A stretch of DNA of 25,762 nucleotides from JAWLCG01 sp041687295 (GCA_041687295.1 JAWLCG010000020.1:1-25762), one strand, 5' to 3'. Counted from the first letter of the stretch, positions 5,677-15,268 are shown. Translations and numbers: made by a program. The notes: a model not told the origin generated them from the sequence alone.

Positions 5677-7824
5677 ATGGAAACGCCGAAACAGGGCATG
5701 CCCGAAGAGCGGCCAGATGTCGACGAGAACAGCAAGCAGAAGGACCTGGACGCGGTGCGGGAGGATCCGCAGCGGGAGTTCCTCACGACCAACCTTGGCG
5801 TGCGGGTTGACGACACCGACAACTCGCTAACCGCCGGCGAGCGGGGCCCGACGCTGCTGGAGGACTTCCACTTCCGCGAGAAGCTCACCCACTTCGACCA
5901 CGAGCGGATCCCCGAGCGCGTGGTCCACGCTCGCGGCTCGGGCGCCCACGGCTACTTCCAGGTCAACGAGCCGATGACCGAGTACACCCGGGCCGCCTTC
6001 CTCCAGGACCCCTCGGTCAAGACGCCCGTCTTCGTGCGGTTCTCGACGGTGGTGGGCTTCCGCGGCTCGGCCGACACGGTGCGGGACGTGCGCGGCTTCG
6101 CCACCAAGTTCTACACCTCCGAGGGCAACTACGATCTGGTGGGCAACAACATCCCCGTCTTCTTCATCCAGGACGCGATGAAGTTCCCCGACCTGGTCCA
6201 CTCGATCAAACCCGAGCAGCACAACCAGATGCCCCAGGCCTCGGCCGCCCACGACACGTTCTGGGACTTCGTGGCCAACCTGCCCGAGATCACCCACATG
6301 ATGATGTGGCTGCTGTCGGACCGCGCCCTGCCGCGGAGCTACCGCATGATGGATGGCTTCAGCGTGAACACCTTCCGCTTCGTCAACGCCCAGGGCGTCG
6401 GTCGGTTCATCAAGCTGCACTGGCGGCCGGTGCTGGGCGTGCATTCGCTGGTGTGGGACGAGACCCAGAAGATCGCCGGCAAGGACCCCGACTTCAACCG
6501 CCGCGACCTCTGGGAGGCCATCGAGATGGGCCAGTACCCCGAGTTCGAGCTGGGCGCGCAGATGATCGAGCAGGCCGACGAGCTCAAGTTCGACTTCGAC
6601 GTGCTCGACCCGACCAAGATCTGGCCCGAGGAGGACGTGCCGATCAAATGGTTCGGCAAGATGACCCTCAACCGCAATCCCGACAACTTCTTCGCCGAGA
6701 CCGAGCAGGTGGCCTTCTGCCCGGCCAACGTGGTGCCGGGCATCGACTTCAGCAACGACCCGCTGCTGCAGGGCCGGCTATTCTCGTACCTGGACACGCA
6801 GCTGATCCGTCTGGGCGGCCCGAACTTCCACGAGATTCCCATCAACCGGCCGCTGGCGCCGGTGGCCAACAACCAGCGTGAGGGCTACCACCGCACGACC
6901 ATCAACAAGGGCCCCACCGGCTACCTGCCCAACACCGTCGGCGACGGCAAGCCCCACCCGGCCAGTCCCGAGCAGGGCGGCTTCCAGCACTACATGGAGA
7001 AGGTCGAGGGCCATAAGATCCGCAAGCGGAGCCCCAGCTTCTCCGACCATTTCAGCCAGGCGCGGCTCTTCTGGAACTCCATGTCCGAGGCCGAGAAGCG
7101 CCACATCATCCGGGCGCTGCACTTCGAGGTGGGCAAGGTGATGAGCAAGGACATCCGCCGACAGGTGGTCGAGCTGTTCAGCCACGTCGACCGCGAGCTG
7201 GCCGAGGAGGTCGCCATGGGCGTCGGCGTGACCGACGCGAAGCTCGCCGAGCCCTCGACGGTGACCAAGGCCTCGCCCGCTCTGAGCCAGGAGAGGACCG
7301 TCAAGGACACCATCCGGACCCGCCGCGTCGCCATCCTGCTGGCCGAGGGGTACGACCACGCCCAGCTGATGGCCGTGCAGAAGGCCCTGACCGACGGCGG
7401 GGCCTCCACCACGATCATCGCCAGGTACCAGGGCATGCTCGCCGGCAGCGACGGTGAGCAGGTGGAGGTCGCCAAGAACTATGAGACGACGGCCTCGGTG
7501 CTGTTCGACGCCCTGTACATCCCCGGCGGGGCCCCGTGCGTCGAAACGCTCAAGACGCAGGGCGACGCGGTGCACTTCGTCAACGAGATGTTCCGCCACT
7601 GCAAGCCCATCGGTGCCACCGGCGAGGGCGTGGAGCTGCTGGCGGCCTCGAGCATCAAGGGCGTGAAGCTCTCCGAGATGGGCGACGCCATGCCCGTGTC
7701 CGACGAGGGAGTGGTCACCCTGCGCAAGGGCGAGGGGATGGACGCCTTCGTCAAGGCCTACATCCCCGCCATCGCCCAGCACCGCCACTGGAACCGGGAG
7801 ATGAAGATGGAGGTCCCGGCCTGA
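5677..7824 (+). CDS. katE: Large-subunit (HPII-type) heme catalase
   Basis: This 715-aa clade 2 catalase converts hydrogen peroxide to water and oxygen in the cytoplasm. Catalytic His84 lies in ERVVHARGSGAHG, the active-site Asn in GNNIPVFFIQDAMKFPD (157-158), and the heme-ligand Tyr371 in RLFSYLDTQLIRLGGPNF. The catalase core ends near residue 490. A C-terminal flavodoxin/DJ-1-like domain follows (about 545-715, RRVAILLAEGYDH onwards), which distinguishes large-subunit from small-subunit enzymes. The start at 5677 follows AAGGGGGACACCGTCC; an upstream ATG at 5581 would add a low-complexity stretch with no Shine-Dalgarno. The gene is monocistronic and converges on the P-type ATPase gene across a strong hairpin. 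katE is used for the family; orthology to the E. coli gene is not tested. Confidence 0.95.
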   Translation: METPKQGMPEERPDVDENSKQKDLDAVREDPQREFLTTNLGVRVDDTDNSLTAGERGPTLLEDFHFREKLTHFDHERIPERVVHARGSGAHGYFQVNEPMTEYTRAAFLQDPSVKTPVFVRFSTVVGFRGSADTVRDVRGFATKFYTSEGNYDLVGNNIPVFFIQDAMKFPDLVHSIKPEQHNQMPQASAAHDTFWDFVANLPEITHMMMWLLSDRALPRSYRMMDGFSVNTFRFVNAQGVGRFIKLHWRPVLGVHSLVWDETQKIAGKDPDFNRRDLWEAIEMGQYPEFELGAQMIEQADELKFDFDVLDPTKIWPEEDVPIKWFGKMTLNRNPDNFFAETEQVAFCPANVVPGIDFSNDPLLQGRLFSYLDTQLIRLGGPNFHEIPINRPLAPVANNQREGYHRTTINKGPTGYLPNTVGDGKPHPASPEQGGFQHYMEKVEGHKIRKRSPSFSDHFSQARLFWNSMSEAEKRHIIRALHFEVGKVMSKDIRRQVVELFSHVDRELAEEVAMGVGVTDAKLAEPSTVTKASPALSQERTVKDTIRTRRVAILLAEGYDHAQLMAVQKALTDGGASTTIIARYQGMLAGSDGEQVEVAKNYETTASVLFDALYIPGGAPCVETLKTQGDAVHFVNEMFRHCKPIGATGEGVELLAASSIKGVKLSEMGDAMPVSDEGVVTLRKGEGMDAFVKAYIPAIAQHRHWNREMKMEVPA

Positions 7825-7836
7825 TCGGATCGCCCG

Positions 7837-7876
7837 CGGCCGGCGGGCGGGGTCGTTTGACCCCGCCCGCCGGCCG
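7837..7876. terminator. 18-bp perfect stem, bidirectional terminator candidate
   Basis: CGGCCGGCGGGCGGGGTC (7837-7854) and its exact complement (7859-7876) flank a GTTT loop, 12 nt after the catalase stop and 46 nt from the ATPase stop. There is no T tract on either side. Its position between convergent genes supports a shared transcription end. Confidence 0.7.
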
Positions 7877-7922
7877 TCACGGTTCCCGCCGCCCGAGCGC
7901 TCGCCGTGGACGCCGGCCCCGA

Positions 7923-10637
7923 CTACGCCTGCTGCTGTTCGGGAGGCCGGCCGTGAACGCCCAGGCGCTTGAGGATCTCATCGGCGATCCAGATGGAACT
8001 GGAGACCAGGACGATCCAGCCCCACTGCCCCAGCGTCAGCGGCACGGTGTTGAGCAGAAAGTGCCCGGCCGGTGTGTGGACAGCCCCCAACTGAAGCAGG
8101 ATCGCCAGGCCCACGCCCAGCACGAACCACTTGTTGCTCAGCAGCCCGATGGAGAACACCGACAGGCGGAGCGAACGGGCGTTGAGCCCCTGGAACCACT
8201 CAAAGGCTACCATCGTGGAGAAGGCCACTGTCTGGGCCTGGCGCAGATCTCCTGTGCGGCGCGTGTGCCAGAACAGCACCAGCGTACCGATGGCCATCAG
8301 CGGCGTCAGAAGGGCCATTCGCCGCAGGATGACCTTGTTGACGATCTGCTCCTTGACGCTGCGCGGCGGTTCGCGCAGCACGTCCCAATGCTGTGGCTCG
8401 ACGCCCAGCGGCACGGTGCAGGCGCCGGCCGTCACCAGGTTGACCCACAGGATCATCACCGCCGTCAACGGCAGATCCAGGCCCAGCACCAGCGCTGCAC
8501 TGAGGGTGAGGATCTCGCCGGCGTTCTGGCTGAGCAGAAAGAAGATCACGTTGCGGAGATTCCCGTAGATCGTCCGCCCCTCCTCCACGGCGTGGACGAT
8601 GGTGGCGAAGTTGTCGTCGGTGAGCACCATGTCGGCGGCCTCCTTGGCCACCTCGGTGCCCGACTCGCCCATCGCCACGCCGATGTCGGCGCCCTTGAGG
8701 GCCGGGGCGTCGTTGACGCCGTCGCCGGTCATCGCCACCACCTGGCCCTGGTCCTTCAGGGCCTCCATGATCTTGAGCTTGTGGGCCGGCGAGACGCGGG
8801 CGAAGACACCGGACCTGAGCGTCGCCTCGGCCAACTCGGCCTTGTCCATCCGCTCGACGTCGCCGGCGGTCAGGGCCTCGCCGTCCTCGGCGATGCCCAC
8901 CTGCCGGGCGATCGCCAGGGCTGTCGCCGCATAGTCGCCGGTGATCAGCACCGGGCGGATGCCCGCCTCCTTGGCCGCGGCCACCGCGTCCTTGCTCTGC
9001 TGCCGCGGCGGGTCGATCATCCCCCAGAGCCCCACCAGCGTCAGGCCTGCCTCAACGTCGGCCTCCTCCAGATCCTGCTTGTCGGCCGGGAACTCGCGGT
9101 AGCCGCCGGCCATCACGCGCAGGGCCTCACCGGCGAACCGTTCGTTGAGCTGGCGGATCTGCTCGCGCCGCTCGTCGTCGAACTCCTGGCGTTCGCCCTC
9201 GATCAGCACGTGCGAGCTGAACTCGATCAGCCGGTCGGGCGCCCCTTTGACCAGGGCGATGCGCCCCTGGCCCTCCTGCGGCGGGTGGAGCGTGGCCATG
9301 TACTTGCGGTCGCTGCTGAAGGGCACCTCGGCGACGCGCTCGACCCGCTCGCGGAGCTCGTCGGCGTCCAGCCCGCCCTTGCGGGCCGCCACCAGCAGCG
9401 CCCCCTCGCTGGGATTGCCCTCGGCCTGCCAGCGGTCTTCCTGCTGCCGCACGCGGGCGTTGTTGCACAGGGCCCCGATCCGCAGCAGCCGGTTCAGGGC
9501 CTCGGGCGGCTCGTCGAGCTCCTGGCCCTCCTCGCGGCGGATCTCGCCCTCGGGCTGGTAGCCCTCGCCGGTGACCTCGAAGACCTGTCCCCCCGCCCAG
9601 ATCCGCCGGACGGTCATCTGGTTCTCGGTAATCGTGCCGGTCTTGTCCGAGCAGATCACGGTGGTCGAGCCGAGGGTCTCGACGGCCGACAGGCGGCGGA
9701 TGATCGCGTGGCGGTCGGCCATCCGCCGCACGCCCAGCGCCAGCGTCACGGTGATGACCGCCGGCAGCCCCTCGGGAATGGCCGAGACGGCCACCGCCAC
9801 CGAGAACAGCAGCATCTCGACCGTGTCGTAGCCCCGCAGCAGCCCCAGGCCGAAGACGATCGACGCCAGCACGATCCCCAGCACGCCCAGGAGGATGCCC
9901 AGCTTCTGCATCCGCTTCTGCAGCGGGGTCTTCTCGCGGCCGGTGGCGCGGACCTCGCCGGCGATCTGCCCCATCTCGGTCCGCATGCCGGTCTCGACGA
10001 CCATGGCCCGGCCCCGCCCGGCGGTGACGCTGGTGCTCATCCACACCATGTTGCGCCGGTCGCCCATGGGCGTGTCCTCGTCGAGCCGCCCGGGTTCCTT
10101 ACCCACCGGCTCGCTCTCGCCCGTCAGGGCCGATTCGTCAATCCGCAGGTCGTCGCTGCGCAGCAGCCTGGCGTCGGCGGCCACGCGGTCGCCGGTCTCC
10201 AGGACCAGCACGTCGCCGGGCACCACGTCGGCTGCCTCGATCTGCTGCGTCTGGCCGTCACGGAGCACACGGGCGTGCGGGGCCGCCATCTGCCGCAGGG
10301 CCGCCAGGGCCCCCTCCGCCCGCCACTCCTGGACGAAGCCCAGGATCGTGTTGAGCACCACCACGCCGAGGATCACGCCGGCGTCCACCGACTTGCCGGC
10401 GACCAGCGATACGCCGGCCGCCCCCAGCAGCAGGTAGATCAGCGGGTTGTGCACCTGTCGCACCAGCAGCCGCCACGGACGGACGCCCTCCTCGGCCTCC
10501 AGCGAGTTGGGCCCGACCCGCTCGCGCCGCTGCCGGGCCTGCTCATCGTCGAGCCCCTCGGGCGAGCCGTCCACCCGCTCGAGCACCTCGTCCTGCTCCA
10601 GGGCATGCCAAGCCTGACGTTCGTTCTGGTCGCTCAT
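7923..10637 (-). CDS. P2-type cation-transporting ATPase
   Basis: This 904-aa membrane pump has the layout of SERCA/PMCA-like P-type ATPases. An N-terminal cation-ATPase domain is followed by the actuator with TGES (LTGESEPVGK), membrane helix 4 with the PEGLP ion-site motif, and phosphorylation at Asp331 in SDKTGTITENQ. The nucleotide domain contains KGAPDRL, the hinge is MTGDGVNDAPALKGADIG, and C-terminal membrane helices follow. Helix 5 keeps the Asn and Glu equivalents of SERCA site residues (QNAGEIL). In helix 6 the usual NLVTDG is NLVTAG, so one Ca-coordinating Asp is Ala. Calcium, manganese or monovalent cation export are all possible. The start at 10637 follows GGGGAGCGAGAC; a GTG at 10829 is far less likely. 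It is transcribed toward the catalase gene. Confidence 0.92.
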   Translation of the reverse strand: MSDQNERQAWHALEQDEVLERVDGSPEGLDDEQARQRRERVGPNSLEAEEGVRPWRLLVRQVHNPLIYLLLGAAGVSLVAGKSVDAGVILGVVVLNTILGFVQEWRAEGALAALRQMAAPHARVLRDGQTQQIEAADVVPGDVLVLETGDRVAADARLLRSDDLRIDESALTGESEPVGKEPGRLDEDTPMGDRRNMVWMSTSVTAGRGRAMVVETGMRTEMGQIAGEVRATGREKTPLQKRMQKLGILLGVLGIVLASIVFGLGLLRGYDTVEMLLFSVAVAVSAIPEGLPAVITVTLALGVRRMADRHAIIRRLSAVETLGSTTVICSDKTGTITENQMTVRRIWAGGQVFEVTGEGYQPEGEIRREEGQELDEPPEALNRLLRIGALCNNARVRQQEDRWQAEGNPSEGALLVAARKGGLDADELRERVERVAEVPFSSDRKYMATLHPPQEGQGRIALVKGAPDRLIEFSSHVLIEGERQEFDDERREQIRQLNERFAGEALRVMAGGYREFPADKQDLEEADVEAGLTLVGLWGMIDPPRQQSKDAVAAAKEAGIRPVLITGDYAATALAIARQVGIAEDGEALTAGDVERMDKAELAEATLRSGVFARVSPAHKLKIMEALKDQGQVVAMTGDGVNDAPALKGADIGVAMGESGTEVAKEAADMVLTDDNFATIVHAVEEGRTIYGNLRNVIFFLLSQNAGEILTLSAALVLGLDLPLTAVMILWVNLVTAGACTVPLGVEPQHWDVLREPPRSVKEQIVNKVILRRMALLTPLMAIGTLVLFWHTRRTGDLRQAQTVAFSTMVAFEWFQGLNARSLRLSVFSIGLLSNKWFVLGVGLAILLQLGAVHTPAGHFLLNTVPLTLGQWGWIVLVSSSIWIADEILKRLGVHGRPPEQQQA

Positions 10638-10816
10638 GTCTCGCTCCCCAATCCTTGCCTCTGTCAGCCGGCCCAAGACGTGGCGAACCGCCCCCGACCG
10701 CTGCACTGGCGGGCGGGCGTACCCCAAGTACCAGGCGATCCCGACCAGGCGGACGCCCCCCTGGCCACCAGGCTGAGGCCACACTGGCCAATCCTCATGT
10801 GGCGGCCCTGCTTCCC

Positions 10817-10897
10817 CTACGCGATCCACTTGCGGCGGACGTTGCGCAGGCTCCGGGCGGGGTCCAGCAGCCTGGCCAGCTCTTTGGGGTCCTGCAT
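10817..10897 (-). CDS. Possible 26-residue small protein
   Basis: GGGGGAGACTGAA precedes an ATG opening the short frame MQDPKELARLLDPARSLRNV plus six residues, ending in KWIA and a TAG. It is basic and helical in appearance, lies alone between the ATPase and hydrolase genes, and resembles nothing I recognise. The strong Shine-Dalgarno is the only support. Apart from this ORF I see nothing coding in 10638-10997. Confidence 0.25.
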   Translation of the reverse strand: MQDPKELARLLDPARSLRNVRRKWIA

Positions 10898-10997
10898 TTC
10901 AGTCTCCCCCAATACGCTATTGCGGTGATCCTCCCGTGTAAACCCCAGGCTGCGGATCGTGCCCCGGTTATAGACTTCGGTTGACTCGGCCCGGCCG

Positions 10998-13259
10998 CTA
11001 CTCCAGCACGAGGTACAGGGCGTCCGCCGGCAGGCGGAGCGTTACGAACTGGCCCTGCCGCTCCAGCGGCAACGCCTCGCGGGGGCGGCCCATCTCGTCC
11101 AGGATTGTCGCACGGCTGAGGCCGCTGGTGCGCAGCTGCACCGTGGCGTCGATGTTCTCGACTCGGAACGGCAGCTGACCGGTGTTGAGGATCCGCCAGC
11201 CCTCGATGGTTTCGCCGCTCTTGGCGTCGGTGTGGGTAGCGGGCTCCAGCTGCCATCCGCTGGGCCGGGACCGGGGCGACACCTGCACCAGCACCCGCTG
11301 CGACTCGGCGATCGGCCGGCCGTCCAGCGCCACCACCGCCACGCCCAGGTGTTCGTTGCCGGACTCGATGACGACGTCCCGCAGCGTCACCTGGCCCGCA
11401 TCCTTCAGGAACCCCACCGCCACCTGCGCCTGCGGCGCGTCCAGCGTGACCAGGCCCGTGGCTCGGTCGCAGACCACCTGGCCGCCGAGCGAGCGGATCA
11501 CGGGCCCGCCGTCATACTCCCGCACGGCCGGGGCGACCACGTTCTCGCCCTCGGCGAACTCCACCAGCACCGGCCCCATCAGGAAGGCCTCGGGCGGCAG
11601 GAGGGACTCGGCCCCGGCAGCGGCCGGCGTGTCTTCATCGCGGATCGGGTCGAAGTCGGCCCCCTGGGGCACCAGCGGCAGTTCGGGCAAGGAGACCTCC
11701 GCAAAGGGTCGCCGCTCGACGACGGCGGGCTGCGACTGGTCCGCGTAGCCCAGCCGGGCGATCAGGGCCGCCGCCGGGAAGGGCGAGAGCTGGGCCGGGT
11801 CGGAGCAGTTCCACTTGGAGAACGGCTTGCCCTGGGGCAGCACGGGCCAGTCGCGGAAGTAGGACTCGCCGCTGTAGGCGACGTCCCGCGGGCCGGCGAA
11901 GGAGGAGGCCGTGATCCCCGTCACGCCGCCGTAGATCGCGCTGAGCAGCGCGGCTTCGTTGGGGTACTCGTGCGGGTTGGGCCACATCGTTTCGGTGATC
12001 CAGAATGGCCGGTCCGCCACCTGGCGCGTCACCTGCGGCAGCTCGAGCGGTTCCTTCGTTGTCGACCGGGCGTGCAGAAAATCACCCGGATCGACGCGGT
12101 AGCCCCGGGCCTCGCCCTCGTGGGTCAGCGTGCCGGGGTAGCTGTTGAGCCCGACGACGTCCAGCGAGGCCTTGACCCAATGCTCAAGGTCCTGCATCCG
12201 CTCGGGCACGGCCGGGCGGAAGTTGGAGGTCATCAGCAGTTGCCGGACCCCGATCTCCTCGCGCATCCACCGCGCCAGGTCAGCATAGTAGTCGCGCTGG
12301 ACCTCGGCCAGGAACCGCATCTGGTCGACCAGGCGCTGCGGGTTGGGCAGCTGGGCCAGGCCCTCGGGCGTGACGAACCACCAGCTCAGAAAGCCCAGCC
12401 GCCCCTCCTGGGGCGCATCGCCCTCGGCGGCCGCGCCGCCCCAGGCGGCCAGGGCCCTCTCAACCGAGCCGTACTGCTGCTTCGCCCAGTCGGCGAACTG
12501 CGTCTGGGCCCTCCGCAGCGGCCCGCCCTTGAGCCGCCCGAAGGTGTAGAAGAACAGCGTGTCCTCGTTGAAGAAGGTGATGGCCACCACGGCCGGATCG
12601 TCCTTGAGCGGCACGCCGGTGTACGGGTTGGGCGTGGTCAGCAGCTCGCGCATCCAGGAGCGGTAGGCCTGCTGGAGCTTCGGCTCAAAGAAGATCACGC
12701 CGTAGAGCGCCTCCTTGGGCCCGTAGCCCTCGATGCCGGGGTCCTGGGCGAAACCGCTGTGGAACCACGCCCCGCGCAGCTCAGAGTAGATGCCCTGCTC
12801 CTTGAGCATCGCGACGCGCTTCCAGGGCTGGTCCAGCGTGGCCGGGTCGACGCGGTTGATGTCGGGCTGGCCCGGGGCGGGCTTGAGCATCGTGCCGGCC
12901 AGGGCGAGGTTGACGCCCACCCGAGCCAGGAAGCGGGCATACTTCCGCTCGTCCTGGTCGGTCCAGTTCTTGTTAACCGTGGTGGCGTGGACGGCCCAGA
13001 AGCGGATCGGCTCGCCGTCGCCACGGAGGAACCCTCGGCCATCGGGCGAAATGCGGACGAAGCCCCTCTCGCCGGCGACCGACTCGTTGAGCCGGCGCAG
13101 GTCGATGGGGCTCGGGGCGTCGACGTCAGGGCCGCCCTGGAAGACCCAGCTGTTGGACTCGGTGGGGATGAACGGGGCCTCCTGGGCCAACGCCCTTGGA
13201 GTGTGCAGCGCCAGGGCCGGCACGGTGGCCACGAGAAGGATCGGCAGGTAGAGCTTCAT
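10998..13259 (-). CDS. Secreted clan GH-A-like glycoside hydrolase
   Basis: This 753-aa protein has a signal peptide (about 1-25, MKLYLPILLVATVPALA) and a retaining TIM-barrel glycosidase core. FVRISPDGRGFLRGDGEPIR with FWAVHATT and the following barrel strands are typical of GH5/GH2/GH42-like clan A enzymes. The candidate acid/base is Glu232 in ITFFNEDTLFF and the candidate nucleophile is Glu423 in PFWITETMWPN. Beta-sandwich domains fill about 530-753, and the last residues are RLPADALYLVLE. The polysaccharide substrate cannot be read from sequence. Export to periplasm or outside is expected. The start at 13259 follows TGAGGATGCC and opens the signal peptide. It is transcribed divergently from the gene at 13556 over a 296-bp shared control region. 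Confidence 0.8.
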   Translation of the reverse strand: MKLYLPILLVATVPALALHTPRALAQEAPFIPTESNSWVFQGGPDVDAPSPIDLRRLNESVAGERGFVRISPDGRGFLRGDGEPIRFWAVHATTVNKNWTDQDERKYARFLARVGVNLALAGTMLKPAPGQPDINRVDPATLDQPWKRVAMLKEQGIYSELRGAWFHSGFAQDPGIEGYGPKEALYGVIFFEPKLQQAYRSWMRELLTTPNPYTGVPLKDDPAVVAITFFNEDTLFFYTFGRLKGGPLRRAQTQFADWAKQQYGSVERALAAWGGAAAEGDAPQEGRLGFLSWWFVTPEGLAQLPNPQRLVDQMRFLAEVQRDYYADLARWMREEIGVRQLLMTSNFRPAVPERMQDLEHWVKASLDVVGLNSYPGTLTHEGEARGYRVDPGDFLHARSTTKEPLELPQVTRQVADRPFWITETMWPNPHEYPNEAALLSAIYGGVTGITASSFAGPRDVAYSGESYFRDWPVLPQGKPFSKWNCSDPAQLSPFPAAALIARLGYADQSQPAVVERRPFAEVSLPELPLVPQGADFDPIRDEDTPAAAGAESLLPPEAFLMGPVLVEFAEGENVVAPAVREYDGGPVIRSLGGQVVCDRATGLVTLDAPQAQVAVGFLKDAGQVTLRDVVIESGNEHLGVAVVALDGRPIAESQRVLVQVSPRSRPSGWQLEPATHTDAKSGETIEGWRILNTGQLPFRVENIDATVQLRTSGLSRATILDEMGRPREALPLERQGQFVTLRLPADALYLVLE

Positions 13260-13555
13260 GGCATCCTCAGGTCAGGGTCCTCGGTCTCCATCTCAACTGC
13301 AGCCGGGCCATGGGCCAGCAGCTCCCCCGGCCAGGCACCTGAATGTACAACCCGTGGGGCAGGTTCATGTTGCGGGTCTTTCCAGAGCACCGGCGGCATG
13401 TGGGAGGGCTTCGGCGGCCCCGATCGGCACAACCAGAAATCCCGCCCGCCATGGTTCCGGTACCTGGCGTGGTCGGGTACACTCTGACGCCGTCGGCGTG
13501 AACACACATGAGAATGCCGGCCACTGTCTGCGGTGACCGTCGTGAAAGGACCACC
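13260..13555. promoter_or_regulatory. Divergent intergenic region of the two hydrolase genes
   Basis: This 296-bp stretch between the divergent genes holds no credible gene. For the plus-strand gene, TACACT (13478-13483) after GTCGGG is a possible -10 box, with a weak -35 at 13455-13460. ATGTACAA near 13345 is a small palindromic core of the sort bound by GntR or LacI repressors, but it is short and may be chance. Confidence 0.3.
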
Positions 13556-15178
13556 ATGAGCCCTACCCGCCCCAAGGCCCCCTTCCGCCTGATCTACAAC
13601 AACGACACCACCAACACCTACTCCTGCACCTCGCCCTGGCACGACAAGGGCGAGAGCTTCCGCGAGGAGCACCTGATCGCCAGCATCGATGAAACCGCCG
13701 GCACGGGCGTCGACGCCCACGTGCTGTGCCCGGGCTCCTGCTGGGTGCCGTGGTGGCAGAGCCAGGTCGTGCCTGACCACCTCCAGTGGTGGATGCAGCG
13801 CACCGGCCTGACGCCGGACATGCACCACGGCTTTGAGCAGTACGTCTACGAGGGCGGCGACATGGTGCAGGTCCTCATCGACCGTTGCCGCGCCGGCTCC
13901 ATGGCGCCCATCGTCAGCTACCGCATGAACGACGTGCACCTGCTTGAGAACGCCAACGAGCCCACGCTGGGGTCGATCCGCGTCAGCCGCTTCTACAGCG
14001 AGAACCCCCAGTGGTGGATCGACCCCCACCACAAGCAGCGCCAGGGCTACTATGGCCCCCGCGGCATGGACATGGCCGTGCCCGAGGTGCGAGAGTATAA
14101 GCTGGCCCTGATTCGCGAGCTGTGCGAGAACTACGACCTGGCCGGGCTGGAGCTGGACTTCCTGCGTGACCAGCACCTGTTCCGCTCTGAGCAGCCGATG
14201 GATTCGCGGGTCGAGATCATCACCGACTTCGTCCGCCAGGTGCGCGGCTTCCTCGATTCGCGCCAGGTGGCGGGGCATCCCCGGCGGTGGTTGTGCGTCC
14301 GCATTCCCAGCGCACTGTCGGCCCACGGCGAGACCGGCCTGGACGTCGAGCGGCTCTACGAAGCGGGCACCGACGTGTTCACGCTCTCCACGTGGTACCA
14401 CACGACCGTCCGCTCCGACCTGGCCGAGGTCCGCCGCCGTCTGCCCGAGGCGGCCCTCTACGCGGAACTGACGCACTGCATGGGCCATCATGACTACTTC
14501 AGCCCGAGTGAAATCTACGGCACACAAGGCAACCCCCGCAGCTCGGATTCCGAGCTAACGACGGCCGCCCACTTGGCCCATGCCCGAGCGGCCGATGGGG
14601 TGTATCTGTTCAACTTCGTCTACTACCGTCAACATGGCCGGGAGGTGGATATCCCGATCACCGAACCGCCCTTGCACCTGCTCAAGCGACTCGGCGCCCC
14701 CCACGCGCTGGCCCGCCACCGTCAGCACTACACGCTGGCCACTACGTCCTATTGGAGACAGGTTCCGCAGGACCTGGCGATGGGCGAGCCGGCCAAGCTG
14801 GTCTTCGACCTGGCCTTGACCTCGGAGGAGGTCTTCCAAGCCGCCGTCCGCACGACCGATCGCATGCAGGACTTGGCCGCCGCAGGCCGATTCCCGGGTT
14901 CCGGGGGGCTGTACGATGCCCGGCTTCGCTTGCACTTCCTGCAGGCGCTGGGCGAGCGAACGGTCACCGTGCGGGTCAACGGTCAGCCGGGCGAAGCCTC
15001 GGACGACGTGGGGCGCATCTACGGCAACCCCTTCGACGGCATGATCAGTCCGCGTGAAAATCGCAAGGCGTTCACGGTGCCACGGTCGATTCTGCACGAT
15101 GGCGAGAACAGCGTCGAGGTGACGCTGGAGACGGGCGAGCCGGTCAAGCTGATCTACGCCGACCTGGCCGTGGAGTAG
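13556..15178 (+). CDS. Glycoside-hydrolase-like TIM-barrel protein without signal peptide
   Basis: This 540-aa protein starts RLIYNNDTTN and keeps barrel-like features (AGTGVDAHVLCPGSCWVPWW, LAGLELDFLRD with Glu199/Asp201, FTLSTWYHTT, ADGVYLFNF). It resembles hypothetical GH-like proteins of the GHL10/DUF4434 style seen in planctomycetes and verrucomicrobia; I cannot place it in a CAZy family. About 110 residues of beta-sandwich follow the barrel (RLRLHFLQALGERTVTVRVN). No signal peptide is seen, so it may act in the cytoplasm on imported oligosaccharides. The start at 13556 has AAAGGACCACC upstream and is preferred to an ATG at 13508. A hairpin ends the gene. Catalysis is inferred from fold only. 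Confidence 0.65.
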   Translation: MSPTRPKAPFRLIYNNDTTNTYSCTSPWHDKGESFREEHLIASIDETAGTGVDAHVLCPGSCWVPWWQSQVVPDHLQWWMQRTGLTPDMHHGFEQYVYEGGDMVQVLIDRCRAGSMAPIVSYRMNDVHLLENANEPTLGSIRVSRFYSENPQWWIDPHHKQRQGYYGPRGMDMAVPEVREYKLALIRELCENYDLAGLELDFLRDQHLFRSEQPMDSRVEIITDFVRQVRGFLDSRQVAGHPRRWLCVRIPSALSAHGETGLDVERLYEAGTDVFTLSTWYHTTVRSDLAEVRRRLPEAALYAELTHCMGHHDYFSPSEIYGTQGNPRSSDSELTTAAHLAHARAADGVYLFNFVYYRQHGREVDIPITEPPLHLLKRLGAPHALARHRQHYTLATTSYWRQVPQDLAMGEPAKLVFDLALTSEEVFQAAVRTTDRMQDLAAAGRFPGSGGLYDARLRLHFLQALGERTVTVRVNGQPGEASDDVGRIYGNPFDGMISPRENRKAFTVPRSILHDGENSVEVTLETGEPVKLIYADLAVE

Positions 15179-15187
15179 CGGCGGAGT

Positions 15188-15211
15188 CTGAGTGTCCCTT
15201 GGGACGCTCAG
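15188..15211 (+). terminator. Hairpin after the 13556-15178 gene
   Basis: CTGAGTGTCCC (15188-15198) and GGGACGCTCAG (15201-15211) pair at 11 positions with one G-T wobble, 10 nt after the stop codon. No T tract follows. A second small stem, CCGGCAA-TAGG-TTGCCGG, lies at 15243-15260. Confidence 0.5.
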
Positions 15212-15268
15212 TGGGGCCTGCGGAAACTCGATCGCCATCCCACCGGCAATAGGTTGCCGGCCCTACCG

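Noticed and set aside
7536..10928. Open frame of 1130 codons on the plus strand
   Set aside because: It overlaps the catalase 3' end and then runs antisense to the whole P-type ATPase, whose motifs are unmistakable. Its His/Gln/Arg-rich text is typical of a GC-rich shadow frame.
13343..13352. ATGTACAA as a GntR operator
   Set aside because: The palindromic core is only six bases and occurs once, so chance is likely.
11232..13487. Open frame of 751 codons on the plus strand
   Set aside because: Antisense shadow of the secreted hydrolase at 10998-13259; no domain, no Shine-Dalgarno.
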